From JACVRU01 sp040902725 (GTDB lineage Bacteria; Actinomycetota; Thermoleophilia; Gaiellales; Gaiellaceae): 43,431 nt of DNA. The notes under the pieces are model-generated. The model had not been told where the DNA came from. It made no database searches and saw only the letters and a program-made list of their open reading frames with translations. Within the stretch, counting starts at the first letter, position 1, and each line of letters starts with the position of its first letter. The DNA lies in NCBI GenBank assembly GCA_040902725.1, contig JBBDWU010000014.1, forward strand, positions 1-43,431, read 5' to 3'. The position numbers and the translations under genes were made by a program. Positions 24,218 to 31,920 of the stretch are shown in pieces.

Positions 24218-25113
24218 CGGCGACCTTCCCGCTCATCCCCCGGCGACGGGTGCTCGGGCTGCCGTTCGGCGGCCTGCACAGCCTGCGCCGCGGGATCGGC
24301 TCCGACGTCGCCGGGTCGCGCCCCTATCAGCCGGGCGACGACGTCGACAAGATCGACTGGTACGCGTCGGCGCGGCTCTCGCTCGCGCGCGGGAGCGAGG
24401 AGTTCGTCGTCCGCGAGCACTTCGCCGAGGAGGCGCCGCGCGTCGTCGTGCTCTGCGACCGGCGGCCCTCGATGTCGGTCTTCGGCGACGGCTGGCCGTG
24501 GCTGCGGAAGCCGGAGGCGATCAGGCATGCGGTGCGGATGATCGGCGACAGCGCGACGGCGGCCCGGGGGCTGCTCGGCTACCTGGACGAGGCGGAGGGG
24601 ACGCCGTTCTGGCGGCCGCCCCGCAGCGAGGCGGAGGCGGGCCTGCTCGACGCCGACCGGCCGTTCGGGGCCGCCGAGGACACGCTCGCGCGGGGCCTCG
24701 CCCACCTCGCGGAGCACCGCCGCGACCTGCCCGCCGGCACTTTCGTCTTCATCCTGTCCGACTTCCTCGTCCGTCCCGTCCGTGACGAGTGGCTGCGGGC
24801 GCTCGAGCGCCGCTGGGAGCTCGTGCCGGTCGTGATCCAGGACCCGGTCTGGGAGCAGAGCTTCCCCGACGTGAGCGGGGCCGCCGTTCGCTTCGTCGAC
24901 GCGGCCACGGGGCGTCCGACCCTGACCGCGCTGAGGCCGCGCGAGGTGGCGGCCCGCCGCGAGGAGAACGAGCGCCGGCGCGACGAGCTGCTGCGGGAGC
25001 TGCGCGCGCTCGACCTCGAGCCCGTGCTCGTCTCGTCGCACGAGGCGCGCGAGGTCTCGCTCGCGTTCCTCCGCTGGGCCGACCAGCGGGTGTTCACGCG
25101 AGGGCGCGCGTGA
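24214..25113 (+). CDS. DUF58 domain protein
   Basis: Cytoplasmic protein of 299 residues with the DUF58 signature at residues 20-55: SLRRGIGSDVAGSRPYQPGD then DVDKIDWYASARL. The remainder has a VWA-like arrangement (RVVVLCDRRPSMSVFG, FVFILSDFLV) with a degenerate metal site. The family lacks the N-terminal membrane helices here, so it is probably soluble or peripheral. DUF58 proteins accompany MoxR ATPases and VWA proteins and are thought to join the complex as adaptors. Start and stop overlap neighbouring genes by four bases each. Confidence 0.92.
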   Translation: MTATFPLIPRRRVLGLPFGGLHSLRRGIGSDVAGSRPYQPGDDVDKIDWYASARLSLARGSEEFVVREHFAEEAPRVVVLCDRRPSMSVFGDGWPWLRKPEAIRHAVRMIGDSATAARGLLGYLDEAEGTPFWRPPRSEAEAGLLDADRPFGAAEDTLARGLAHLAEHRRDLPAGTFVFILSDFLVRPVRDEWLRALERRWELVPVVIQDPVWEQSFPDVSGAAVRFVDAATGRPTLTALRPREVAARREENERRRDELLRELRALDLEPVLVSSHEAREVSLAFLRWADQRVFTRGRA

Positions 25114-26012
25114 GGCGGGCGCTCCTCGTGGCAACCGCGCTGCTCGCGGCCGGTTGCGGCGGCGGCGACGACTCGCCTGCCGTGCCCGAGGGCCGGTACC
25201 TCGCGGTCAGCCGCTCCTTCGCCCCGAAGGCGGGGTTCTTCGCGGAGCCGGTCGTCGCGCAAGTGGAGATCGTCGTCGACCGGAGGCACCTCGACCCGGG
25301 CCGGATCCGCGTCGAGCCGCGAACGTTCCCCTACCGGCCCTTCACCGAGCTGAGCGCGGAGCGGCGCGACTTCGCCCGCTACACGCGGCTCCGCTTCGAG
25401 GTGTCGCTTCGCTGCCTCTACTACGCCTGCCTGCCAACGCACCTCGACATCCCCGGCGCCCCCTACCGCGACCAGCGGGTCACGCGCCTCAAGGCCTGGC
25501 ACGTCTACTACGACGATCCCGAGACGGGGAAGCCGCGGCATCTCGCGCGCTTGTGGTGGCCGAAGCTGGAGGCGGTCTCGAATCTCGACCTGACCGACGT
25601 GCAGGTCACGTTCCAGGCCAACCCGGGGCGAGTCACGCTCACGCCGCTGCCGGAGGTGACCTACAGGTTCTCGCCGCCGCTGCTCGCCTCGCTCCTGCTC
25701 CTCGCCGCCCTGCTCCTGCTCGTCTACCCGGCTCTGCTCGTCCGCCGGTGGCAGCTCCGCCGCCGCCCGCCGCCGCCTGCGCCCGAGCCGCCGCCGCCTC
25801 CGCTCGAGCGGGCGCTCCGGCTGGTCGAGTGGGCGCGCGACCGGGTCGACGGCGAGGACCGGCGCCAGGCGCTGGAGGAGCTTGCGTTCCAGCTGGACGC
25901 GACCGGCAAGGGCGCGCTCGCCGACCGGGCGCGGCGGCTCGCCTGGGGCGCGCCTTCGCCGTCCCCGCAGGCGGCCGGCGAGCTCGTGGAGGCGGTGAGG
26001 AATGACCGCTAG
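25110..26012 (+). CDS. Lipoprotein with C-terminal membrane helix, MoxR-operon component
   Basis: Protein of 300 residues. A lipoprotein signal (LVATALLAAGCGGG, lipidated cysteine near 19) precedes an extracytoplasmic beta-rich domain (20-190; RYLAVSRSFAPKAGFFAEPV, then VEIVVDRRHLDPGRIRVEP). A membrane helix follows (about 192-213), then a proline-rich linker and a charged cytoplasmic tail (LEELAFQLDATGKGALADRA). The protein would thus be anchored at both the lipid and the helix, linking outside to the cytoplasmic MoxR machinery. This resembles the BatD-like or LapA-type large partners of MoxR/VWA operons only in layout. It starts at GTG 25110, overlapping the DUF58 gene. Confidence 0.78.
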   Translation: MRRALLVATALLAAGCGGGDDSPAVPEGRYLAVSRSFAPKAGFFAEPVVAQVEIVVDRRHLDPGRIRVEPRTFPYRPFTELSAERRDFARYTRLRFEVSLRCLYYACLPTHLDIPGAPYRDQRVTRLKAWHVYYDDPETGKPRHLARLWWPKLEAVSNLDLTDVQVTFQANPGRVTLTPLPEVTYRFSPPLLASLLLLAALLLLVYPALLVRRWQLRRRPPPPAPEPPPPPLERALRLVEWARDRVDGEDRRQALEELAFQLDATGKGALADRARRLAWGAPSPSPQAAGELVEAVRNDR

Positions 26013-26802
26013 CGCGATCCCCGCCACCGAGGCCGCCCGGCTGCGGCCGGCCGCCGTCCGCACCGGCGCCGTCCGCGCCGTCCTCGGGCTCGCCCTGATC
26101 GGCGCGCTCGCGCTCGCGTTCCTCGTGGCCCGTGGGTACGACGTCCGCTACGCGCCGCTCGTCCCCTCGGGGACGACTGGGATGGTCGTGCTGGACATGT
26201 CCGCGAGCGTCTACGAGGGGGCGATGGAGGAGACGATCCAGAAGCTGGCGCGGACCGGCGAGCGCGCCGGGCTCGTCGTCTTCTCCGATGCCGGCTACGA
26301 GCTCTTGCCGCCCGGCACGCCCGGGCGTGAGCTCGTGCCGATCCTGCGCTTCCTGAAGCCGTCGGGCAATGCCGGCGAGCTACCCGTGAACCCGTGGCAG
26401 GACTTCCGGGCCGGAACCCAGATTTCGGCGGGCCTCCGGACGGCGCGCGAGGCGCTGGTCCGCGAGGGCGGCCGCGGCTCGATCCTTCTGATCAGCGACC
26501 TCGAGATCCTCCCCGACGAGGTCGAGCGGCTGGCGGCGGAGGTCGTCGAGCTGAAGCGCGAGGGGATCACAGTCCGCATCGTCCCGCTCTCGCCGAGGCC
26601 GGAGAAGATGGCGAGGATCGAGGCGATCACCGGGCCCGCCTCGTTGCTGCGCGAGGGCAGGCAGGGCAGCAAGGTGCGCGCCCCGGAAGAGCGGAGCCTG
26701 CGCGCCGCGGCCCCGTGGACGTTCGCTGTCGTCGCCCTGCTGCTCGTGCTGCTGCTGGCGACGAACGAGCGGGTGCTCTCGCGCCTGGAGACGCGGCGGT
26801 GA
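26002..26802 (+). CDS. Membrane VWA-domain protein (MoxR partner, first copy)
   Basis: Protein of 266 residues with membrane helices at about 24-43 and 239-255. The VWA domain between them has an intact MIDAS metal site, VVLDMSASV (D65, S67, S69), with a further Thr in AGTQISAGL and an Asp in ILLISDLEI. VWA domains bind protein partners through a bound divalent metal. Two-helix VWA proteins of this kind are BatA/BatB-like members of MoxR operons. It overlaps the lipoprotein gene by 11 bases and the TPR gene by four bases. Confidence 0.88.
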   Translation: MTASAIPATEAARLRPAAVRTGAVRAVLGLALIGALALAFLVARGYDVRYAPLVPSGTTGMVVLDMSASVYEGAMEETIQKLARTGERAGLVVFSDAGYELLPPGTPGRELVPILRFLKPSGNAGELPVNPWQDFRAGTQISAGLRTAREALVREGGRGSILLISDLEILPDEVERLAAEVVELKREGITVRIVPLSPRPEKMARIEAITGPASLLREGRQGSKVRAPEERSLRAAAPWTFAVVALLLVLLLATNERVLSRLETRR

Positions 26803-27425
26803 TCCGGGCGCTCGCCGGCTGTGCGGCGACGGTCGCGGCCGTCGCCCTGGGCGTGCTCGCCGTGGACGTGCTGCGCGCTCCCGGCCAGATCTCGGCCGAG
26901 GACGCGCGCTTCCACGGAGCGCCGACGCGACTCACGTCTCCGTGGGGCGCAGTCGACTTCCTCCCAGGCCGGCCGGCCGAGCGCCTGCTCGACGTCGGCG
27001 ACGATCTCGACTTCCGGCGCGCGACCTGGCTCTTCCGGCGCGTACAGCCCGGGAAGGTGCAGATCGCCGGCGACGAGCAGCCGCTGCTCGAGGCGCTGCG
27101 CGGGAAGGCGATCGTCGAGATCGCGGAGCGCAGCCGCCGGGAGTCAGACCCCAGGCGCCGCGCGCAGCTCCTCAACCTGAACGGCGTGTTCGCCATGTCG
27201 CGCTACCTCGTCTTCAGCGCGTTCGACAAGGAGCGCTACCTGAAGGAGGCGATCGGCTCCTTCCGCAACGCCGTCCGGCTCGACCCCGAGCACGCGGACG
27301 CCCGCGCGAACCTCGAGCTGGCGCTGCGGGCGGCCAAGGGCTCAGGGATCGCCGGCGAGGACCCGGACGCCGGCGCCTCGCGCGGCCAGCTTTCCGGGAC
27401 CGGCCGCTCCGGCGGCGGGTACTGA
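26799..27425 (+). CDS. TPR-containing membrane-anchored protein
   Basis: Protein of 208 residues with an N-terminal signal anchor (about 3-25; ALAGCAATVAAVALGVLAV). A C-terminal tetratricopeptide-like region follows (LLNLNGVFAMSRYLVFSAFD then LKEAIGSFRNAVRLDPEHAD and NLELALRAAK), ending in a Gly/Ser/Arg-rich tail. TPR proteins sit between VWA genes in many BatA-E style operons and probably scaffold the complex. Start GTG 26799 overlaps the first VWA gene; its stop is immediately followed by the start of the second VWA gene. Confidence 0.82.
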   Translation: MIRALAGCAATVAAVALGVLAVDVLRAPGQISAEDARFHGAPTRLTSPWGAVDFLPGRPAERLLDVGDDLDFRRATWLFRRVQPGKVQIAGDEQPLLEALRGKAIVEIAERSRRESDPRRRAQLLNLNGVFAMSRYLVFSAFDKERYLKEAIGSFRNAVRLDPEHADARANLELALRAAKGSGIAGEDPDAGASRGQLSGTGRSGGGY

Positions 27426-28391
27426 GTGGCCCTGGGTTTCCTCACGCCGCTCGCCGCGCTGCTCGCCGCCGTCGTTGTCGCGCCGCTGGGGGTGTACGTC
27501 CTGCGCCAGCGCCGGCAGGCGAGCATTCGCGCGGCCCTCGGGCTCGAGGCGCCGTCGCGCCGTTCACGGCTTGTGCTGGTCGCCGCGCTCGCGGCCATCC
27601 CCGGGCTACTCGGGCTCGCCGCGGCCCAGCCGGTGCTCGAGAGCGACCGCGTCCGCCAGGAGCGGAGCAACGCGGAGATGTTCGTCGTGCTCGACACGTC
27701 GCGCTCGATGCTCGCGTCCGCCGGGCCCGAGGACCCGACGCGCTTCGAGCGCGCGCGGGAGTTCGCCCTGCGGCTGAACGACGAGCTGGCGGTCGTCCCG
27801 CTCGGGCTCGTGTCGATGACCGACCGCGTCCTCCCGCACGTCTTCCCGACGACCGACCGGCGGGTGATCGCGGCGGCCCTCCGGGACAGCATGGGGATTC
27901 AGCGGCCGCCCGGTTCGATCGCGTACACGTCGGTCCCGTCGACGACTTTCGACTCGCTGGCCTCGATCCCGCTGCTGAACTACTTCTCGCCGGCGGCGCG
28001 GAAGCGCCTGCTCGTGGTGCTGACCGACGGGGAAACGCGCGCGCGCGAGCGCGACCTCTCCGCCCCTTACGCGCGCGAGCCGCGGATCGCGACGCTCTTC
28101 GTGCGCTTCTGGCAGGAGGGCGAGCGGATCTACGAGACCGGGGTGGCGGAGGACGGCTACCAGCCGCGTGATCCTGATGGCGCCGCACTGCGGCTGGTCG
28201 CCGCGCAGGTCGAAGGACGGGTGTTCTCCGAGGACGACGCGGGCGCGGTGACCGAGGCGGCGCTCGAGGCGCTGGGGACCGGGCCCACGCAGGAGCGCGT
28301 GATCGAGGGCGAACGGCGCGCGCTGATGCCGTGGGTGACGCTCGCGGCGGTCCTGCCCCTCGGGCTCGTGCTCGTCCGACGTAACGTCTGA
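27426..28391 (+). CDS. Membrane VWA-domain protein (second copy, BatA-like)
   Basis: Protein of 321 residues: membrane helices at about 5-25 and 48-68, a VWA domain with MIDAS VVLDTSRSM (D90, S92, S94), and a C-terminal helix (about 298-316). The acidic residue in LLVVLTDGETRA completes the metal site. The N-terminal FLTPLAALLAAVVVAPLGVY resembles the start of BatA-type proteins. It begins at GTG 27426 directly after the TPR gene stop and ends the eleven-gene sigma-moxR unit. The next gene (msrA) has its own 27-base spacer. Confidence 0.9.
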   Translation: MALGFLTPLAALLAAVVVAPLGVYVLRQRRQASIRAALGLEAPSRRSRLVLVAALAAIPGLLGLAAAQPVLESDRVRQERSNAEMFVVLDTSRSMLASAGPEDPTRFERAREFALRLNDELAVVPLGLVSMTDRVLPHVFPTTDRRVIAAALRDSMGIQRPPGSIAYTSVPSTTFDSLASIPLLNYFSPAARKRLLVVLTDGETRARERDLSAPYAREPRIATLFVRFWQEGERIYETGVAEDGYQPRDPDGAALRLVAAQVEGRVFSEDDAGAVTEAALEALGTGPTQERVIEGERRALMPWVTLAAVLPLGLVLVRRNV

Positions 28392-28418
28392 CGCGCCCGG
28401 GGGACTACTCTTCAGGCG

Positions 28419-29069
28419 ATGTTCCTCTTCACGAAGCCGAGTCACATGGTCACCGCCGAGGACGCCCTGCCCGGGCGTGACGAGCGGATGCCCGTGCCCG
28501 AGCGGCACGAGGTGCTCGGCACGCCGCTCGAGCCGCCGTTCCCGGCCGGCCTCGAGCAGGCCGTCTTCGCCCTGGGGTGCTTCTGGGGCGCCGAGCGGGT
28601 GTTCTGGCAGGCGCCGGGCGTCTACACCACGGCCGTCGGCTACGCGGGCGGGTTCACGCCGAACCCGACCTACCAGGAGGTCTGCACGGGGCGAACCGGC
28701 CACACCGAGGCCGTGCTCGTCGTCTTCGACCCCGCGCAGACGAGCTACGAGGAGCTGCTGCGGCTGTTCTGGGAGAACCACGACCCGACGCAGGGAATGC
28801 GCCAGGGCAACGACGCCGGCACGCAGTACCGCTCGGCGGCCTACTGGGCGACCGAGGAGCAGCGGCGCGCGGTGGAGGAGTCGCGGGCCATGTACCAGGC
28901 GAGGCTGGCCGCCGCCGGCTACGGCGAGATCACGACCGAGCTCGCGGAGGCGGGGCCGTTCTACCACGCCGAGGACTACCACCAGCAGTACCTGGCGAAG
29001 AACCCGAACGGCTACTGCGGCCTCGGCGGCACCGGTGTCGCCTGCCCGGTCGGGCTCAAGACCGCCTAA
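28419..29069 (+). CDS. msrA: Peptide-methionine (S)-S-oxide reductase MsrA
   Basis: Reduces the S epimer of methionine sulfoxide in proteins. The 216-residue protein has the catalytic cysteine C54 in FALGCFWGAER, the substrate-binding YAGG, GRTGHTEAV and NHDPTQGMRQGND segments, and C-terminal recycling cysteines in NGYCGLGG and GVACPVG. Length is normal. It starts at ATG 28419, 27 bases after the VWA operon, and could be cotranscribed. The matching MsrB is at 3667. An envelope operon followed by msrA is consistent with oxidative damage control, but this is only positional. Confidence 0.95.
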   Translation: MFLFTKPSHMVTAEDALPGRDERMPVPERHEVLGTPLEPPFPAGLEQAVFALGCFWGAERVFWQAPGVYTTAVGYAGGFTPNPTYQEVCTGRTGHTEAVLVVFDPAQTSYEELLRLFWENHDPTQGMRQGNDAGTQYRSAAYWATEEQRRAVEESRAMYQARLAAAGYGEITTELAEAGPFYHAEDYHQQYLAKNPNGYCGLGGTGVACPVGLKTA

Positions 29070-29151
29070 CCGAAGAGCGGCCCTAGACGTACAAGGTTGG
29101 AACAAGGCGGCTTGGTGGGAGCTTGGCCGCTTGCTTGAGTAGGTTCAGGGT

Positions 29152-29688
29152 ATGACTACGAAAAAGACGCCACCCTCGGCCGCAGCCATCTTGGAACGTG
29201 CCTTCAGCCTCACAAATGAGGCCATGTTCACGGTAGCGCTGCAAATCCGGCGACTTGGCTCGGAAGAGCCTGAGGACAAGGACTTCGTCATGCGCTGGTG
29301 GGCCGATCTGCAGTTCTTGATCGTGGCGCTGCGTCGCCTTCGTCGGGCTGCCGAGCTTGCGGCCAGGGTTGACGACCCGAGTGCATCGGTAAGGAAGGCC
29401 ATCGCCCTCTTCGATGCCGAACTACCAGCTCTACGTGTGATGCGGAATGTCGGTGAGCACATCGACGAGTACGCCGTCGACCACCCTCGACGCCATCACG
29501 AGGAGATTGATCGCCGCCAGCTGCAGGTCGGAAGCTGGGACGGAAGGGTGTACCGGTGGCTCCAAGACCAGAGTGGTGAGCAACTTGAGCTCGATGCCGA
29601 CAGGGCGAAGACTGCTGCGGAACAGCTCTTCGAAGAAGTCCGGTCGCTGTACCGGGTGGGCGTCCGGTCGTGTGGACATGGCGTTTAG
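29152..29688 (+). CDS. Hypothetical helical protein with an HEPN-like RNxxxH motif
   Basis: Predicted protein of 178 residues, largely alpha-helical. Residues 98-103 read RNVGEH, matching the Rx4-6H signature of HEPN ribonucleases, and sit after a long helix (FDAELPALRVM) as in that fold. The N-terminal helices (ILERAFSLTNEAMF, WWADLQFLIVALRRL) and C-terminal LYRVGVRS complete a possible HEPN bundle. HEPN proteins are often toxins or abortive-infection nucleases, but non-catalytic forms exist and I am not sure of the family. The gene opens a visibly lower-GC patch, with weaker codon bias than its neighbours, suggesting transfer. No antitoxin-like gene (such as MNT) lies beside it. Confidence 0.6.
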   Translation: MTTKKTPPSAAAILERAFSLTNEAMFTVALQIRRLGSEEPEDKDFVMRWWADLQFLIVALRRLRRAAELAARVDDPSASVRKAIALFDAELPALRVMRNVGEHIDEYAVDHPRRHHEEIDRRQLQVGSWDGRVYRWLQDQSGEQLELDADRAKTAAEQLFEEVRSLYRVGVRSCGHGV

Positions 29689-30287
29689 CAATAGGCATGA
29701 TGGTTAAGCCACGTTGGGCTCGACTTTGGCAGTGACTCTCGGCGTTCTTGGCTGCGCTTTCCGGAGAACTCTGAGCTGGCGAGGGGCGTCCTGAATGGTG
29801 TCCGACCGTCGCCGTAGCGTTCCCTTCAGTGGGAATGTGGGACCTGCCCATCGAGGAGTTACTAGCGGAGGCACCTACGCTTTGGCTCGATCGGGACGGG
29901 ATGGTGCACGAGAGCACGTGGTGCCTGGGGTCGCCCCCACGCCAAATGAGCCGTTCCAGGCGCCAGAGTCCCGCAACGACAGCGTTAGAATGGCGCCTGA
30001 TTTTCGTCGGCGACGATGTCGGGATGCCGCACTGCGGGCGCTGCTTCCGTGGCCCACGGCGAATCTAGTCCGTCATCTCTCTGTCCGGTCGGTAGTCCGA
30101 TCGCGTGGACTCGCGTGTACCGGAACCCCTGATGGTTCCTAGCCCTGGGGGCGATTAAGGGCGGGGACTGATGTGTACTTTCTCTGCACATCCTTTTTCC
30201 GTTAGCCGCGGGAGCTAGTTTCAGTGGCGTGAGTGTGGTTGACTGTTGTCATCACGCCAGCCTCCACACGAAGGGAGGTGGAACTAC
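29689..30287. other. Low-GC stretch without a convincing gene
   Basis: About 600 bases of lower GC than the rest. The most protein-like reading is a plus-strand frame at 29835-30068 (about 77 residues; WDLPIEELLAEAPTLWLDRD, and at the end MPHCGRCFRG), which has no good ribosome-binding site and may be a decayed gene. Other frames on both strands are short and lack protein character. No tRNA, SRP RNA or repeat was recognised. Confidence 0.4.
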
Positions 30288-30476
30288 ATGACTCAAGAAG
30301 ATGCGATTCGTGCTGCGCAGCAGACCGGCGTCGCTGATGGAGATTGCGTAATCGTTCAGTCAGACGGGCAGATCCTTCATCCCCACACATCGCCATCCGG
30401 CATCAACCACGTCGATGCTTGGAGAGTTTGCAATTACGGCGGGTCCTACACGGCAGAGAAAATACACTCTGCCTAG
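30288..30476 (+). CDS. 62-residue protein with strong ribosome-binding site
   Basis: Small protein in the lower-GC patch. It has an excellent ribosome-binding site (GGGAGGTGG about eight bases before ATG 30288), which is the main support. The sequence is soluble and neutral: TQEDAIRAAQQTGVADGDC, VIVQSDGQILHPHTS, NHVDAWRVCNYGGSY. I do not recognise a family. It is followed after 92 bases by a strong hairpin at 30569, consistent with a single-gene transcript. Two cysteines and no signal peptide are seen. Confidence 0.6.
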   Translation: MTQEDAIRAAQQTGVADGDCVIVQSDGQILHPHTSPSGINHVDAWRVCNYGGSYTAEKIHSA

Positions 30477-30568
30477 CAGGCGGCTAAATGCATGTCGGGC
30501 CTATCGGGATTCATATTGCCGGTAGGCCTTCTTGGGCCGAAATAGATTCGATGCCCAGTAACACAAGC

Positions 30569-30601
30569 GAACCCCGCGACCGGTAAACGACCGCGGGGTT
30601 C
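30569..30601. terminator. Bidirectional terminator-like hairpin
   Basis: Ten-base perfect arms GAACCCCGCG and CGCGGGGTTC surround a 13-base loop. It lies between the plus-strand 62-residue gene and the 3' end of the minus-strand tRNA-Ser(TGA), so it can end both transcripts. The T-run is short on either side. Confidence 0.75.
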
Positions 30602-30618
30602 TAACGTGCTCATTTTGG

Positions 30619-30705
30619 CGGCGGGGGTGGGATTCGAACCCACGGACGGCTTTCGCCGTCAACGGTTTTCAAGACCGCGCCGTTCGGCCGCTCCGGCACC
30701 CCGCC
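30619..30705 (-). tRNA. tRNA-Ser(TGA)
   Basis: The minus-strand acceptor stem GGCGGGG/CCCCGCC has discriminator G and is followed in the genome by CCA. The anticodon loop TCTTGAAAA lies in the stem GCGGT/ACCGT, giving anticodon TGA. The long variable arm (TTGACGGCGAAAGCCGTC) and T loop GGTTCGAATCC confirm class II tRNA-Ser. It lies 15 bases downstream of serS on the same strand. Confidence 0.96.
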
Positions 30706-30720
30706 GCGGGGAAGTGTGCC

Positions 30721-31920
30721 CTACCGGGTGACGCGCTCGGGCGCGCCGTAGGGCCGCAGCAGGTCGGGCACCTCGCCCTGGAAGTTCTCGAGCACCGCCA
30801 GCGCCATCCGGTCGACGACGGCGGTGCCGTTGAGCGTGTGCACGTGCTCGACGCCGCGCTCGCTCCGGTAGCGCGTCCCCAGACGGCGCGCCTGGAAGTC
30901 GGTCGCGTTCGAGATCGAGGCCGTCTCGCGGTAGCGCTCCTGGCTCGGGAACCAGATCTCGACGTCGTAGGTCTTGGCCATGGCCGTGCCCGTGTCGCCC
31001 GCGGGCAGGACGATGACCCGGTACGGCAGCCCGAGCGCCTGGACGATCTCCTCGGTGTTGGCGAGCAGGTATTCGAGCTCGTCCCACGAGGCCTCGGGCG
31101 CCGCGAACGAGAACTGCTCCACCTTGTTGAACTGGTGCACCCGGAACATGCCGCGCGTGTCGCGTCCCGCCGCGCCCGCCTCGCGGCGGAAGCAGGGCGA
31201 GAAGCCGGCGTAGCGCAGGGGCAGGTCGGCATCCTCGAGGATCTCCCCGAGGTGGAGGCCCCCGAGCGGGATCTCGGCCGTCCCCGCGAGGTAGAGCTCG
31301 TCGGCGGGGAGCTCGTAGACGTCGTCCTCGAGCGAGGGCAGCTGGCCCGTCCCCACGAGCGCCTCCTCGCGGAGCAGAACGGGCGGTAGCACGGTCACGA
31401 AGCCTTTCGCCGCGAGCCGGTCGAGCGCGAGGCGGTACATCGCGAGGGCGAGCAGCGCCGTGTCGCCGATCCAGTAGCCGAAGCGCGAGCCGGACACGCG
31501 CGCGGCCCGCTCCAGGTCGAAGCGGCCGATCTCGGTGTGCTCGCGCGCCGACTCGAGCGCGGGCGGCTCGCCCACGGTGCGCACCAGGGTCGCGTCCTCC
31601 TCGCTCGCGCCGTCGGGGACTGACTCGTGCGGGAGGTTGGGGACGCGCAGCGCCAGCTCGTCGCGCTCGGCTTCGGCCGCCGCGAGCTGCTCCTCGAGCC
31701 CCTTCAGCTCCTCCTTCACCTGCTTCAGCTGCTCGACCTGCTCGGGGGCCGGCTTCCCGTCGAGCTTCTGCGCCGCGCGGAGCTCCTCGACGCGCGGGAC
31801 GAGAGAGCGCCAGCGCTCGTCGGCCGCGAGCAGCGCGTCGAACGCGTCGGCCGCGCCCCTGCGTGCGAGCGCGGCGCGATACTCGTCGGGCCGGGCGCGG
31901 GCTGCCTTCAGGTCGATCAT
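30721..31920 (-). CDS. serS: Seryl-tRNA synthetase
   Basis: Charges tRNA-Ser with serine; 399 residues. The N-terminal coiled-coil arm that grips the long variable arm of tRNA-Ser is at about 30-105 (VEQLKQVKEELKGLEEQLAA). The class II core has motif 2 (YAGFSPCFRREAGAAGRDT then GMFRVHQFNKVEQF), serine-site LAGTAEIPL, and motif 3 (LNGTAVVDRMALAVLENFQ). The C-terminus (VPDLLRPYGAPERV) is slightly shorter than in E. coli. ATG 31920 overlaps the stop of the upstream HAD gene (ATGA). tRNA-Ser(TGA) follows 15 bases after its stop. Confidence 0.96.
   Translation of the reverse strand: MIDLKAARARPDEYRAALARRGAADAFDALLAADERWRSLVPRVEELRAAQKLDGKPAPEQVEQLKQVKEELKGLEEQLAAAEAERDELALRVPNLPHESVPDGASEEDATLVRTVGEPPALESAREHTEIGRFDLERAARVSGSRFGYWIGDTALLALAMYRLALDRLAAKGFVTVLPPVLLREEALVGTGQLPSLEDDVYELPADELYLAGTAEIPLGGLHLGEILEDADLPLRYAGFSPCFRREAGAAGRDTRGMFRVHQFNKVEQFSFAAPEASWDELEYLLANTEEIVQALGLPYRVIVLPAGDTGTAMAKTYDVEIWFPSQERYRETASISNATDFQARRLGTRYRSERGVEHVHTLNGTAVVDRMALAVLENFQGEVPDLLRPYGAPERVTR

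Noticed and set aside
29689..30287. SRP RNA or another structured RNA in the gene-poor stretch
   Set aside because: The conserved SRP core and other known RNA signatures are not seen by eye; a covariance-model search would be decisive.
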